Shown here: positions 1 to 10,161 of the stretch, piece after piece
Position numbering within the stretch: position 1 is the first letter of the stretch
Layout of the letters: each line of letters opens with the position of its first letter
Origin: Yamagishiella unicocca
Lineage: Eukaryota > Chlorophyta > Chlorophyceae > Chlamydomonadales > Volvocaceae
Direction of reading: 5' to 3'
DNA length: 64,000 bases
NCBI GenBank assembly: GCA_003116995.1
Contig: BDSL01000181.1
Coordinates: 1 to 64,000, forward strand
Notes under the pieces: model-generated
What the model saw: the letters and a program-made list of their open reading frames with translations, nothing else
Told to the model about the DNA's origin: nothing
The model's database searches: none
Program-made: the position numbers and the translations under genes

Positions 1-1490
1 CCCGAGACCCCCCTCCCCGTCCAACACATGGCGAACGCCACAGCCCACGCATATGCCCGAGACCCCCCTCCCCGTCCCAACACATGGCGAACGCCACAGC
101 CCACGCATATGCCCGAGACCCCCCTCCCCGTCCCCAACACATGGCGAACGCCACAGCCCACGCATATGTCCGAGACCCCCCTCCCCGTCCCAACACATGG
201 CGAACGCCACAGCCCACGCATATGCCCGAGACCCCCCTCCCCGTCCCAACACATGGCGAACGCCACAGCCCACGCATATGCCCGAGACCCCCCTCCCTGT
301 CACAGCACATGGCAGACGCCACAGCCCACGCATATGTCCGAGACCCCCCTCCCTGTCCCAACACATGGCGAACGCCACAGCCCACGCATATGCCCGAGAC
401 CCCCTCTCCCCGTCCCAACACATGGCAAACGCCACAGCCCACGCATATGCCCGAGACCCCCCTCCCTGTCCCAACACATGGCGAACGCCACAGCCCGCGC
501 ATATGCCCGAGACCCCCCTCCCCGTCCCAACACATGGCAAACGCCACAGCCCACGCATATGCCCGAGACCCCCCTCCCCGTCCCAACACATGGCGAACGC
601 CACAGCCCGCGCATATGTCCGAAACCCCCCTCCCCGTCCCAACACATGGCAAACGCCACAGCCCACGCATATGCCCGAGACCCCCCTCCCTGATACAGCA
701 CATGGCGAACGCCACAGCCCACGCATATGTTCGAGACCCCCCTCCCCGTCCCAACACATGGCGAACGCCACAGCCCACGCATATGCCCGAGACCCCCCTC
801 CCCGTCCCAACACATGGCAAACGCCACAGCCCACGCATATGCCCGAGACCCCCCTCCCCGTCCCAACACATGGCGAACGCCATAGCCCGCGCATATGTCC
901 GAGACCCCCCTCCCCGTCCCAACACATGGCGAACGCCACAGCCCGCGCATATGCCCGAGACCCCCCTTGCCTTCCCAGCACATGGCAGACGCCACAGCCC
1001 GCGCATATGCCCGAGACCCCCCTCCCTGATACAGCACATGGCGAACGCCACAGCCCACGCATATGTTCGAGACCCCCCTCCCCGTCCCAACACATGGCGA
1101 ACGCCACAGCCCACGCATATGCCCGAGACCCCCCTCCCCGTCCCAACACATGGCAAACGCCACAGCCCACGCATATGCCCGAGACCCCCCTCCCCGTCCC
1201 AACACATGGCGAACGCCATAGCCCGCGCATATGTCCCAGACCCCCCTTGCCTTCCCAGCACATGGCAGACGCCACAGCCCACGCATATGTCCGAGACCCC
1301 CCTCCCTGTCACAGCACATGGCGAACGCCACAGCCCACGCATATGTTCGAGACCCCCCTCCCCGTCCCAACACATGGCGAACGCCACAGCCCGCGCATAT
1401 GCCCGAGACCCCCCTCCCCGTCCCAACACATGGCGAACGCCACAGCCCACGCATATGTCCCAGACCCCTCTCCCTGTCACAGCACATGGG
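1..1490. repeat. 56-bp minisatellite array, about 26 copies
   Basis: A head-to-tail unit of 56 bp runs from the window edge to about 1490. Most units carry a CATATG hexamer and the words CCCGAGACCCCCC and CACATGGC. Copies differ by scattered substitutions and a few 1-bp indels, and one subset has a TGATACAGCAC or TTGCCTTCCCAGC variant. Because 56 is not a multiple of three and the unit has no forward stop, long open frames appear in all three forward frames and one reverse frame. These are not evidence of a gene. The array is cut by the window edge, so its true length is unknown. Confidence 0.97.
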
Positions 1491-2860
1491 AAACGCCACA
1501 TCCCAGATCCATCCCTGCACATGCCGTACATCGCCCACGAGCCCTGCCGATCCTGGAGGCATACACATGCATGGCTCCTCCAACCCAAACCCAAGCCAAC
1601 CGTATGCCGCGCTTCGTACCAAACCCAAGCCCGAAGCATGCCGTACGTGACCCAAGCAACCCAGCCCAGCACATGCCGTACATAACCTCCGAAGCCCACC
1701 CATCCCTGAGCAAGCACACTACCTTGAAAGGACTCCGTAAGCCTGTCCAGAAGCGGCGGCGGCTAGCTTAAGACGGCGGCAGCAGCTGCTGCTTGCCACC
1801 GCCGAACCGGTGCTGGCGGAACTTCCTTGCCCGCGTAGGATATCTGCGTGACACCATTGAGAGGAGGACTGCGTAAGATGAGTCGCGATGAACGTTTATT
1901 ACGCGCCAGCATCGTATTCCATCCCGCGTGCATGAACAAGTGACCCCCTTCACGCTGTCAACATCGTGCACATCCCTCATCCACCCCCCGCCAAGGCCTG
2001 TACCTACATACCTCACCTTTGGATGGTCGCCAGCAGGTGATCCTCGCAGCAGGGAGCTCCGGCCGCTGGGGCGCAGTTGCACGTACGTAGGCCTCGAGCG
2101 ACGAAGAGCAGGAGAGCTCGGGCGATGAAATTGGATGGGGAGGAAGGGGGGGCATGTAGCAGTTGTTGGTGCACGGTGCACAACGGTGACGTGTACGCGC
2201 GTATGCATGGGGCTTACTTGGCACGCACACACGGCAGGTAGGGAACGCTGGGACGAAGGGTGAGGCAAGGCATCCGCTGCACCGAAGGCTGGAGTACTAT
2301 TGCTGCAAGAAAGCTGGCTGCTGAAGGCTGTGCGGATGGCTGACGCTGAAGGGTTGGCTGGCTGGCTGAAGTACTGGCTGAGCAGTGCAGCAGATACCTT
2401 GCCCCGCCCGATCAATCCTCCACGGTGCACATTGCGAGCAATATTTCCCCAACCTGACCTTACTTGTTGGTGGCCACAACCTTACAACTGCGCGTACCTT
2501 GCCTTACATTCTGCTTGCCCAATAGGGCCGTTGCGGTCGAGCTCGAGTTGCCGCGGGCCGCGCGCAACGGTAGCAACTAACTAACGGCGCTTCTCGTCGC
2601 CGCCGCATCACCAGCAAATTGAAGACGCTCCACAGCCTGTACTCCGCAGGGAGCAGTTTTTTGTTTGGTTAACGTATTTATTTTGTACGTAACATAGGAA
2701 AGCATCAGCACTGAAAGCGATATCTCGAATGTTCGCGACTCACGCAAGGAGACGATGGCGATAGCAAAACCTTATCGATCAAGTACAGCTCGGGAGGAAC
2801 CCACCTGCCAAGAGAGTCTCGCTCCGGGCCTATGTTGGCAAGAAGCACCAGCTAGCGTAG

Positions 2861-2935
2861 TGGCGCGCGCGGCGGAGATGGTGGCTCGGTGAAGGTGATT
2901 TCCCGACGGTGTTGGTGGCGACGGTGGTGACAACC
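2861..2935. repeat. Diverged local duplication, copy 1
   Basis: This segment (GGCGGAGATGGTGGCT..CCCGACGGTG..) reappears with substitutions and small indels at about 3714-3775, and its first part again at 3639-3655. The preceding words CTATGTTGGCAAGAAGCACCAG have a partner at about 3358-3380 (TGTGTTGGCAACAAGCACCAG). It is an old duplication of unknown origin. Confidence 0.6.
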
Positions 2936-3713
2936 GTGAGAGATCACGCGGGCGACAAAGCCGGCTCAGCTTGACGACCCCTCCGCACCCAGCCACCGAT
3001 GCCCGAGAAATAAAACGCAGGCCTAACCAACGCCTCCCACTAGCTAGCTAGCCGTTTGGTGTCCCTCGCTCGCTGCACGCCGCATGGACTGTGTATTCCA
3101 ATACAAGCAGAACTCGACCCCCCTCCCCACCCAATGCCCCTCCCATCCCGGAATGCTGTACAACCTTCCTGGACAATGGCTCCTGGGGCAACTCCAGCTA
3201 TCTTCAAAGCGACGCCTGCCTCCAGAGCACCACAGCGGCGGCGTCGCTCAGCAGCCGCCCAGCAACAACGTTGGCATCAAGGAGAGCGGCGGCGCTGCCA
3301 AGCTAGCTAGCGGTGTTCTTGCGTGATCGATGGACGATGCCTAACGGATGTATCCGGCCTGTGTTGGCAACAAGCACCAGCGCACAGATGATGACGGTCA
3401 GGATTGCCGAACACGGACGTTGGTGATGCGAGCAGCAGCAGGCAAGATAGACCGGACCAATCGGGAAGCCCCAACCCGCGCGTCTGTCCGAGCCCAACTA
3501 CATCCTACCTTCACGCTTCCGAGGCCACACACGATCGATGAGCTCCTGTTCACATTTGGCTCAACCGCCAACTGCTTCCGTGCGTATTTCTGACCCCAGG
3601 CAGTAGTCTCCTCTGGATGTGTCCATTATTGATTGCGCGCGGAGATGGTAGCGCCCCGGACGTGATGCGTGGCTCGGCGTATGTAAGCGATGGCGCAGGG
3701 AATGAAAGCGGTG

Positions 3714-3775
3714 CCGCGGCGGAGATGGTGGCTTGCTCGGTGGAGGTGACGGATGTCCCGACGGTGGTGGTGCGA
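3714..3775. repeat. Diverged local duplication, copy 2
   Basis: Partner of the segment at 2861-2935, same orientation, about 850 bp downstream. Shared words include GGCGGAGATGGTGGCT and CCCGACGGTG. No coding role is apparent. Confidence 0.6.
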
Positions 3776-3994
3776 CCTCATCTGTCCAGCAGCAGCGTGA
3801 CCGTGTCCAACCAAGGTTGAAGCAAAGTAAGGCGAAGCAGTGGTCATGTAACGCGAAAGCCGCCGCTCATCATTCTTGGGAACGAAGACGGGGACGGTCA
3901 TGATTGGGTTGCCGGTTCACTTCATAACGCACGGACGGGGCAGCACGGATGATGCCTGCACGACCGAAAAATCATGAAAGGGATTATCCGAAGT

Positions 3995-4770
3995 ACCGTC
4001 AGCTTTTGCGAAAGCAAAGTCGCCAGCAGTAAAGATGCGCGCATGCCGCTCCACAACAAAATCAGGTCACATCAGCTCGAGTGCAAGAAGAGGCCATACC
4101 GCATAAATGTATGAACATGAAGTAAGGCAATGCAGCTTACACAGTCAAGTGCTGAGATAGCTCGTCCGGTGATTCAGGACCATATCGGTACTACTTGCGA
4201 ACGAATGATAGCGTCGACCATACTGAACTCACCTTGATAATCGAAACCTCCTCTGTGCAAATCATGACGCCAGCAGCCGGGTTTTGGTGGTCGGTTACTG
4301 TACTGGGGTCGGTCTTGGAAGGCAGGAATAGACGAGAAGGCGTCGAGCCCTTGTATCGCGATTCAGCCTGAATGTTCAAGGAACGGAATGTTCAGAAGTC
4401 AGCACAATGTCAGCTTTTGCGAAAGCGGAGTCGCCAGTACAGTTCCCCGCATGCCGCTGCAGAACACGAGGTCACCTCAGCTTGAGTGCACATGCAGAAG
4501 CAAAACCGCATAAAAGGATTCTAGCATGACCATGGACGCAGTGCAGCGTAGCGCAGGGAAGCGGCGGTCCGGCGGATGAGGATATCGGCACCCAGTAAAG
4601 ATATGATAGCGTCGATAAGACTCAACTCACCATGATCATCGAAGCCTCCTCTGTGGATATCAAGGTCCTGCAGCCGGGCTTGGGCGGTCAGCTCCTGATC
4701 GAGGTCGGTTACTGAAGGCAGAAATGAATGAATGGAAGGCCTCGGGGCCCCTTTAGGTTTCGTCCGAGGT
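3995..4770. repeat. Two tandem diverged copies of a 400-bp segment
   Basis: CAGCTTTTGCGAAAGC at about 3999 recurs at about 4410, and both are followed by related words (GCATGCCGCT, GGTCAC, CAGCTCGAGTGCA or CAGCTTGAGTGCA). Further on, GATAGCGTCGA at about 4208 recurs at about 4608, followed by CTCACC, CTCCTCTGTG, CAGCCGGG and GGTCGGTTACTG in both. On the minus strand each copy contains a short open segment with a shared TEE(V/A)S core directly before a GTGAGT, as if it were an exon with a 5' splice site. This could be an exon duplicated in an unrecognised minus-strand gene, or a decayed mobile element. Confidence 0.65.
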
Positions 4771-5462
4771 GCTGGAAGATGCGAGTTCAGTTTGTGATAA
4801 AAGAAAGGCAGACCTTGCTTCCCTGCTTATATACTGTTGACGGTGTTACGGCCAGTACATGTATGACCGTACAGCTGAAGGTGAGAAGATGACTCCTCCT
4901 CTGGGCATGAAAAGCTTGTAATATGTTACTTCGCCTTCGCATTTTCCAGCTTGAGAACAAAACTGAAGGCAATAAGGATGGCACGCCGGCCGCTGCTGTC
5001 GCGGTTAATGGGTCGCCATCCCACGCCGTCCCACGCACATCTATTCAGCCATGAGAATCCAATTGCACATGGATACTATGTGTACATCAATGCGTTCGTG
5101 CATTCGTTCTGTGTGTGGTCGGACGTGAGGTCGTCATAACGCCGCCGGTATTTACAGTAGCTGCGCAAGGGATGCGGACCGTGGGAAGGCGTTTAGGAAC
5201 AAAGCGAACCGCCGGCTTATACTTAGGTCCCTAAACCTACCGCACCTAGGCCGATTTAGGATTCCTACACCGTCCCTGAACTTGCTATGTCAGCTGCCGC
5301 GCTGGCATTCGTCGGGCTTCGCTGCGGTATCCCCGGTTCCAAAATTCCTTCCGATCAACCCGCCTCCTTTGCACAACCAACGCGCGAGCCCCCTCGGATG
5401 CCGCCTTGCTTGGGGGCGTCTGCTGGGCTCAGCCCCGGCTCTCATATGGCTGTATTGTAATG

Positions 5463-5546
5463 CGGGAACACGGGAACACGGCCATGACCGGCTAGCCGGT
5501 CATTCTTGGGAACACGGGAACACGGTCATTACCGGGTAGCCGGTCG
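5463..5546. repeat. Two-copy direct repeat with GAACACGG and CCGGCTAGCCGG
   Basis: A unit of about 45 bp is present twice in tandem: CGGGAACACGG twice, then a CATGACCGGCTAGCCGGT or CATTACCGGGTAGCCGGT palindromic segment. It lies in the gene-poor region, and no gene is attached to it. Confidence 0.75.
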
Positions 5547-6860
5547 AGTTGCTTACTGTGTGAGGCCACGGACATGGTCCCCTCTTCTTGTCCTGCATTC
5601 GACCTTACCTGAGGTCCTGTAACATGTAGTTTTTAAAAAACGCTGTATAACCTTACGTGCAAACATTTTCATGTGTAAGGCATAGTGAGCCGCCGCCCCA
5701 TAGCCGCCGCATAACGCTGTTGAAAACGATATCACGAACGGGTTCGTGATTGGGGCTTGCCCTACAGAGCATATGACTGGAGAATAATGCTTCCCAGGTA
5801 ACATGTGTTTGGTGGATGCAGTCAGGAAGTGTCGGGTGAGATTTGAAATTCGTCTGCACCCTTTGTGTAGGCCTGCTTCAAGGCTAATCCAATTCCTTTT
5901 GCTAATGCTAAAGGTCAGACGTCCCGAAAAGCACTCGGGACTACTGATCAAGGTGCCTCTGCTGAGATGTGCATGTTGTGCGACGACAATAGTCTACTGG
6001 CGATACAATATTTAACATTGTTGAGGGCAACCTATGGTGCTATGGATTTTTGCGACTCCAGTCCCTTGGCACACGCCTAAATTTTCGACTCTAGTTCCGC
6101 CTAAGTACGATCCTCGCACCTCCGAATCGAGTAACTCCAGAACATATCCCCATCAAAACCGAAGCATAGTATTCTAAACATTGTGCTGTCGTTCCGACGG
6201 GCATAAATTGGCGAGTACAAAGTTCTTTTAATAAAATGTATCAAGCCCAAATCAACCACTCCCGCTCTGTCCTGCGTGCACAAGCGCTCATTCCACTTCT
6301 TTCTGGGATTTATACAAATTGGTGAATTTGGCGCCGGCAATAACCTCCACAGGTGCCTTGGATGTCTTTCTCGTTGCTTTCCGTTTCATCTGTCTGAACC
6401 CTTTCCATCATTCTTAACATATACTTCAACAAAATGTATCGCCCGCCCCTTTCAGTGAGACCTGGATGGCGTCCCGATATCGGGCACGCCAGTCGTGCGC
6501 GGTAGTCGCGGTCGGCTTACTTACTGGACTTGGGCTCCAAAGTTTGTGTGACGTTCATATGAGTTGTCACCTTCAACTTCCCTGCATAATAGAGGACCTC
6601 CAAAACCGTGCTTGGGCAGCTTGTAATTCACACATCAGTCGTAGAGCTATATGGCCAAGACGAGTTCAGCTTTGGTTGATGCTGCCTTTCGCAATTGTCC
6701 GAAGAACTGCTCTGCTTGGCACTCAAACCTGCTGTGACAAAGGGTGTAGAGGGCAAAACCTGCGGCATACGCAACTGTGGCTCTGCTTTCGCAAACACTG
6801 AGCATCAATCGGAATCATACTGATAGGCGACTCATACGTATTGGTTACCGGAGGTAGTGA
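5547..6860. other. AT-richer stretch, no gene recognised
   Basis: Base composition is visibly lower in GC than the gene regions. Several open frames of 60 to 130 codons exist on both strands (the longest is minus, about 5553-5951), but none shows a known domain, plausible algal codon bias or a splice chain. It may be old mobile-element sequence. Confidence 0.4.
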
Positions 6861-6863
6861 GCG

Positions 6864-7500
6864 TTAGGGAGTCTGAGGCCGAGGCCGAGGGGATTCCGGG
6901 GTTGGCAGGGGAACACCAGGCCGTGGAGGCGGGGCTCGACCTGATGCTGGTGGTGGCGGTGGAAGGTCTACGGCCTGTGGTGGCTCCGGAGTTTTTGCAG
7001 CTGGAGGTCGCTCTGCAGACGGTTGGGGGTCTGAAGGAGGTGGATCAGGAGGCTGCACAGCTGCTTCGTAGTCGCCCTCCTGGGTCTGATCGTTGACAGC
7101 CTATAGGATACACCATACGCGTAAGCGCGGTGTAGCAAAGGGTTCAGGCGGGGTGGGATGCAACACGAAGTAGGATATTTAGACCCATGTAACACCTAAC
7201 CCAGTTATGTACCTATTGTTCGCACTTGAGTCCGGTCCGTGGTCTGACAGTGCGTGGGCCGATCCCCCAACTGGGCTGGCTGGTGCCTCCTACTGGAACG
7301 CCAACGCAGTCTGTGTCGAAATCCTGATCGTCGAACGCGTCCTCGTATTTCATGTCCGAAACATCCAGAGCCACCTGCCAATCGCGCTCCTCTGGGATGT
7401 AGCCTCCATGGTCGGAAGACGCTGTGTGCATGGACGACGAGTCCTCGTCCTCTCCCTCGTCGCGACTGGCGGGCGTAGATGGGTTTACTGCTTCTGAGCG
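6864..7500 (-). CDS. Possible two-exon gene fragment, acidic then proline-rich
   Basis: Not recognised. On the minus strand an open segment from about 7500 to 7300 is rich in Asp, Glu and Ser (DEGEDEDSSSMHTASSDHGG, then YEDAFDDQDFDTD). A second segment from about 7090 to 6864 is proline-rich (VQPPDPPPSDPQP onward) and ends in a stop. A GTAGGA after VGVP (near 7300) and a CAG before TQEGDYEAA (near 7090) would join the two in phase 0. The composition looks like a real disordered protein tail and not random frame. The upstream part was not found, so this may be the 3' end of a gene or a relic of a mobile element. Boundaries are approximate. Confidence 0.28.
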
Positions 7501-8130
7501 AAGACTTGTTTCGCGCGCAACACAGCATCTTCCCGCCGACGCCTTTTATCTTGCACAGATTATGGCGCTGCCAAGCATTACACGGGCAAACTAAGCAGCC
7601 CGCTCGAGGGGCACATGTTTGATGGGGTGTATGTGGAAGCAATGTCGGCGGGCCGTAAGGGTTGAGGCTGAGTCATGCTGAGTCACGCTGGACCAAACAC
7701 GGGCTGAGCCCCACCCGGCTTAACCCTTGCTGGTGGCCTCCCTGGTTCTTCACTGGACAGCTCCTGGTGGCACCCATGATAACTCCTGTGACGTCGGCCC
7801 TTGCTGACCTTGTTTCGACGTGTTCCGCAGCCTACTATGGCGCGCGGCCATGCAGCGGCCCCCAGTGAGAGGGACTTGGTTTTCCCCAGCCGTGGCGGTT
7901 ACTGGACGCCGACCAGCCGCGATCGCCGAGCGCCGACCAGTCCCGGTACCGAAACTGAACCCGTCGCGATGACCGAATACCGACCAGAAGAGCCGTCACG
8001 CTTCTGTCTACGGCGTACCGGTACAGACGAAATGCGTGTACACATAGGCGCACGTGCTGCATGTGTCATGCTGCTGCGGCCCAGCGGCAACCCCGGCAGC
8101 CCACCCGGTGAGGCGTCCGCCCCATTTTAA
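7501..8130. other. No gene recognised
   Basis: Short overlapping open frames occur on both strands, without a recognisable domain. The next clear signal is the retrotransposon tail that opens after a TAA at 8128. Confidence 0.4.
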
Positions 8131-9085
8131 GGGTCGGCACACAAACCGGAGGAGGGATGGTGGCGGTTGGCTGTGGATGGGATCCCCCTCCTAGGGAACT
8201 CTCATATGCGGACGGCAGCAGGTGGGTGCGGTGGGCTGGCTGGAGAGTCGCCAGGGGCGGGTACCCCCCGCTTACACCACTTTTGGTTCTGCCCGGTGGC
8301 TCAAGCAGTGATTGCCCAACTCGAGACCCAGCTCGGTGCAGGGGTGACACGGGCGCAAGTTTGGTTGGTGCAAGCACCTACCGTGGTACAGTCCTGCGTC
8401 TGGGATGTAGTAGTCCTGGCGGCTATTACTGCCATGGAGGTGGGGCGCCGGTTTATGGCCGCGGCCTTGAAAAGGGCGGGGGCTGGTGGTCCCCCTCTTA
8501 CTCCGGGTAGTGGTCTTCTGGATCGTGCCGTTCGCCGTGGGATGGTGGAGTTTTGGGCCCTGCTGAGGGGCTTTGCTGCGCTGGGGCTTCCCCAGAAAGG
8601 CTGGGATGCAGTGGGGCCTCGGCATCCTTTCTTGCGGGTTGTCGCCAATCGCCTTGTATGCGGGGGACCGGCTGAGGTACTGGTGGATTCCTGATCGGCT
8701 CGGGTTGTCTTGGGGAGCGGGGTTTCCCGTGCTTCATACTTTCTGGCTATATAGGCGTGTTGAGCCCTACTAGGGGTCCGTGCCTTATGGGATGAGAGGT
8801 GGCTGGTTCCGATGTTTGCATCGTTGCGGCGCTTCACTGGTTCGTCGGATGCTGGGCTGTTAGGTTGGTTGGTGGCCAGTTCCTGATAGGGGAGCCTCTA
8901 GTGCAAATTCCCCCTGGGGTGCTGGCTGCTGCTCTGTATTCCTACGGCCTGTCAATTTGGTGTTCTGGTGGTTCGCCTTTGTTTCGGTGCATGTCGGTTT
9001 TTGTTCCTTCCGTCTTGTTCAGTGTCAGGCGATGCGCCCGATGGTTCTACCTCTTGGTCTGGAACCCACTGTAACCGTTACAACA
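8131..9085 (+). mobile_element. 3' end of a non-LTR retrotransposon (truncated)
   Basis: An open frame from 8131 to 8694 reads WWRLAVDGIPLLGNSHM, then a Cys/His cluster ending in HHFWFCPVAQAV, then a low-complexity C-terminus. The CxxG...HHFxxCPVA pattern is the typical C-terminal zinc-knuckle region of plant and algal LINE reverse-transcriptase proteins. The reverse transcriptase itself is missing, as expected for 5' truncation. About 390 bases of 3' UTR follow and end in CACTGTAACCGTTACAACAAAAAAA. The same 3' tail occurs inside an intron at about 41127-41215 (reverse) and near 52140-52275. The clade is not assigned. Confidence 0.68.
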
Positions 9086-9762
9086 AAAAAACCGGGGCCG
9101 CCGTGACCTCCAAGCATACAAAAACTGCCAGCGAGCCAAACACCGTGGGACAGTGACCCGGCTACGGATTACAGTAAGCAGGCATCACCAGGACATGACA
9201 GGATACCCTGTCGGGTGTCGGCGTCGTGCAACCACTGATTGATCGAGCACTTCCTGTATGTTCATTTTTTGGCCAGGACGCTTCGCTAGGCTTTTCGTAC
9301 ACGGAAAACTTCTATCGGGTGTCCCATGGGCCCTTCTCCACCTTCTCCTTTCGCTTCTGGGTTGTTGTCGTTCTTGGGTGATGGTGGCGTGGAGGTGTAA
9401 GCTACGCCTTTTAGAGAGGCGATGCGCAGAATCATCTGCAGATCCCGGTTAGGGGCGCGCTGACCTGGTGCGCTAAAGAAGCGAGGCCCCACATATCCTC
9501 CAGCAAAGCGGTTTCTCATATGGTGTTGCGTGATTGGCGGGAGGCATTTTACAACTACCGGTAGGTGGTAAGCCTACCTGTACGCTGGCCAGCATGCCGG
9601 GGCCTCGTCCGACGGTGGGGGCCACAGCATCATAATTCGAGTTGCTTTGATGAAACTAAACCGTGAGCATTGACTGTCAGTTGCGAGCGCTTCGCGCAGT
9701 AAAAATTGTCGACGAGCGGACTTCCGGCGCGACAGGGCAACTGTAGGGGCAGCACTCGTGCC
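9086..9762. other. No gene recognised upstream of HMA1
   Basis: The stretch between the retrotransposon tail and the HMA1 promoter has short open frames only. None resembles a known family. Confidence 0.4.
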
Positions 9763-9826
9763 AAACCAAGCACCACTACTGACACGGGCGACACAAACCA
9801 AGCACCACTACTGACACGGGCGACAC
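9763..9826. repeat. 32-bp perfect direct repeat, two copies
   Basis: A 32-base unit beginning AAACCAAGCACCACTACTG and ending CGGGCGACAC is present twice head to tail with no mismatch. It ends about 330 bases before the chosen HMA1 start, so it may lie in the promoter or 5' UTR. Confidence 0.9.
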
Positions 9827-9904
9827 AGGAATGTTTAAGAAAGCATGCGACCTATCCCTCGTCCCGTTGGCGTGCGCATTTTCCGTTGGAGAGTGTTCCT
9901 ATTT

Positions 9905-9936
9905 GGTTTGTACCATTAACGACCAGCTTGTACCAA
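9905..9936 (+). promoter_or_regulatory. Paired TTGTACCA sites upstream of HMA1
   Basis: TTGTACCA occurs twice, with GTAC cores at about 9910 and 9930, exactly 20 bp apart, roughly 230-250 bases upstream of the chosen start codon. GTAC is the core of copper-response elements bound by the SBP-domain factor CRR1 in Chlamydomonas. The 4-mer is common by chance, but the doubled 8-mer next to a metal-ATPase gene is suggestive. Function is inferred, not shown. Confidence 0.3.
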
Positions 9937-10161
9937 AGGCACTTTGAATTTACCATTACGCATGCAGAGCACTATTTATCCACAACATCCCACGTGGCCC
10001 GAGCACCCGGCCGACCCAGGACGTTGCCGTTCTTAACTAATCCTCTCCATCGAGCTCCCATGTCAATAAAATCTGCTCACTATAGTTGCTCCCTGTACGG
10101 CCTTAGCTGCAAAGCTCTACCACGCGCTGTATGTCAGCCAGAGCGATGTCAGCCTAGCTTT

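Larger units (their letters stand above)
1491..3960. other. Gene-poor stretch with decayed repeats
   Basis: The first 200 bases are a decayed flank of the minisatellite in which ACATGCCGTAC recurs at about 1516, 1636 and 1671. Beyond that I see no protein family and no convincing exon chain. Open frames such as 1768-2430 on the minus strand lack any recognisable motif. The stretch contains a diverged duplication (listed separately) and several GCTAGCTAG words. Confidence 0.5.

Noticed and set aside
28..1771. Several long open frames across the left minisatellite
   Set aside because: They occur in three forward frames and one reverse frame at once, a consequence of a stop-free 56-bp unit. No domain and no splice chain.
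1768..2430. 220-codon minus-strand open frame
   Set aside because: No recognisable motif, no splice support and mixed composition typical of chance frames in GC-rich DNA.
9706..10060. Extending HMA1 upstream to the first open codon near 9706
   Set aside because: No ATG occurs there in frame before 10060, and the stretch covers the tandem repeat and GTAC boxes. A transit-peptide-like start at 10162 fits better.
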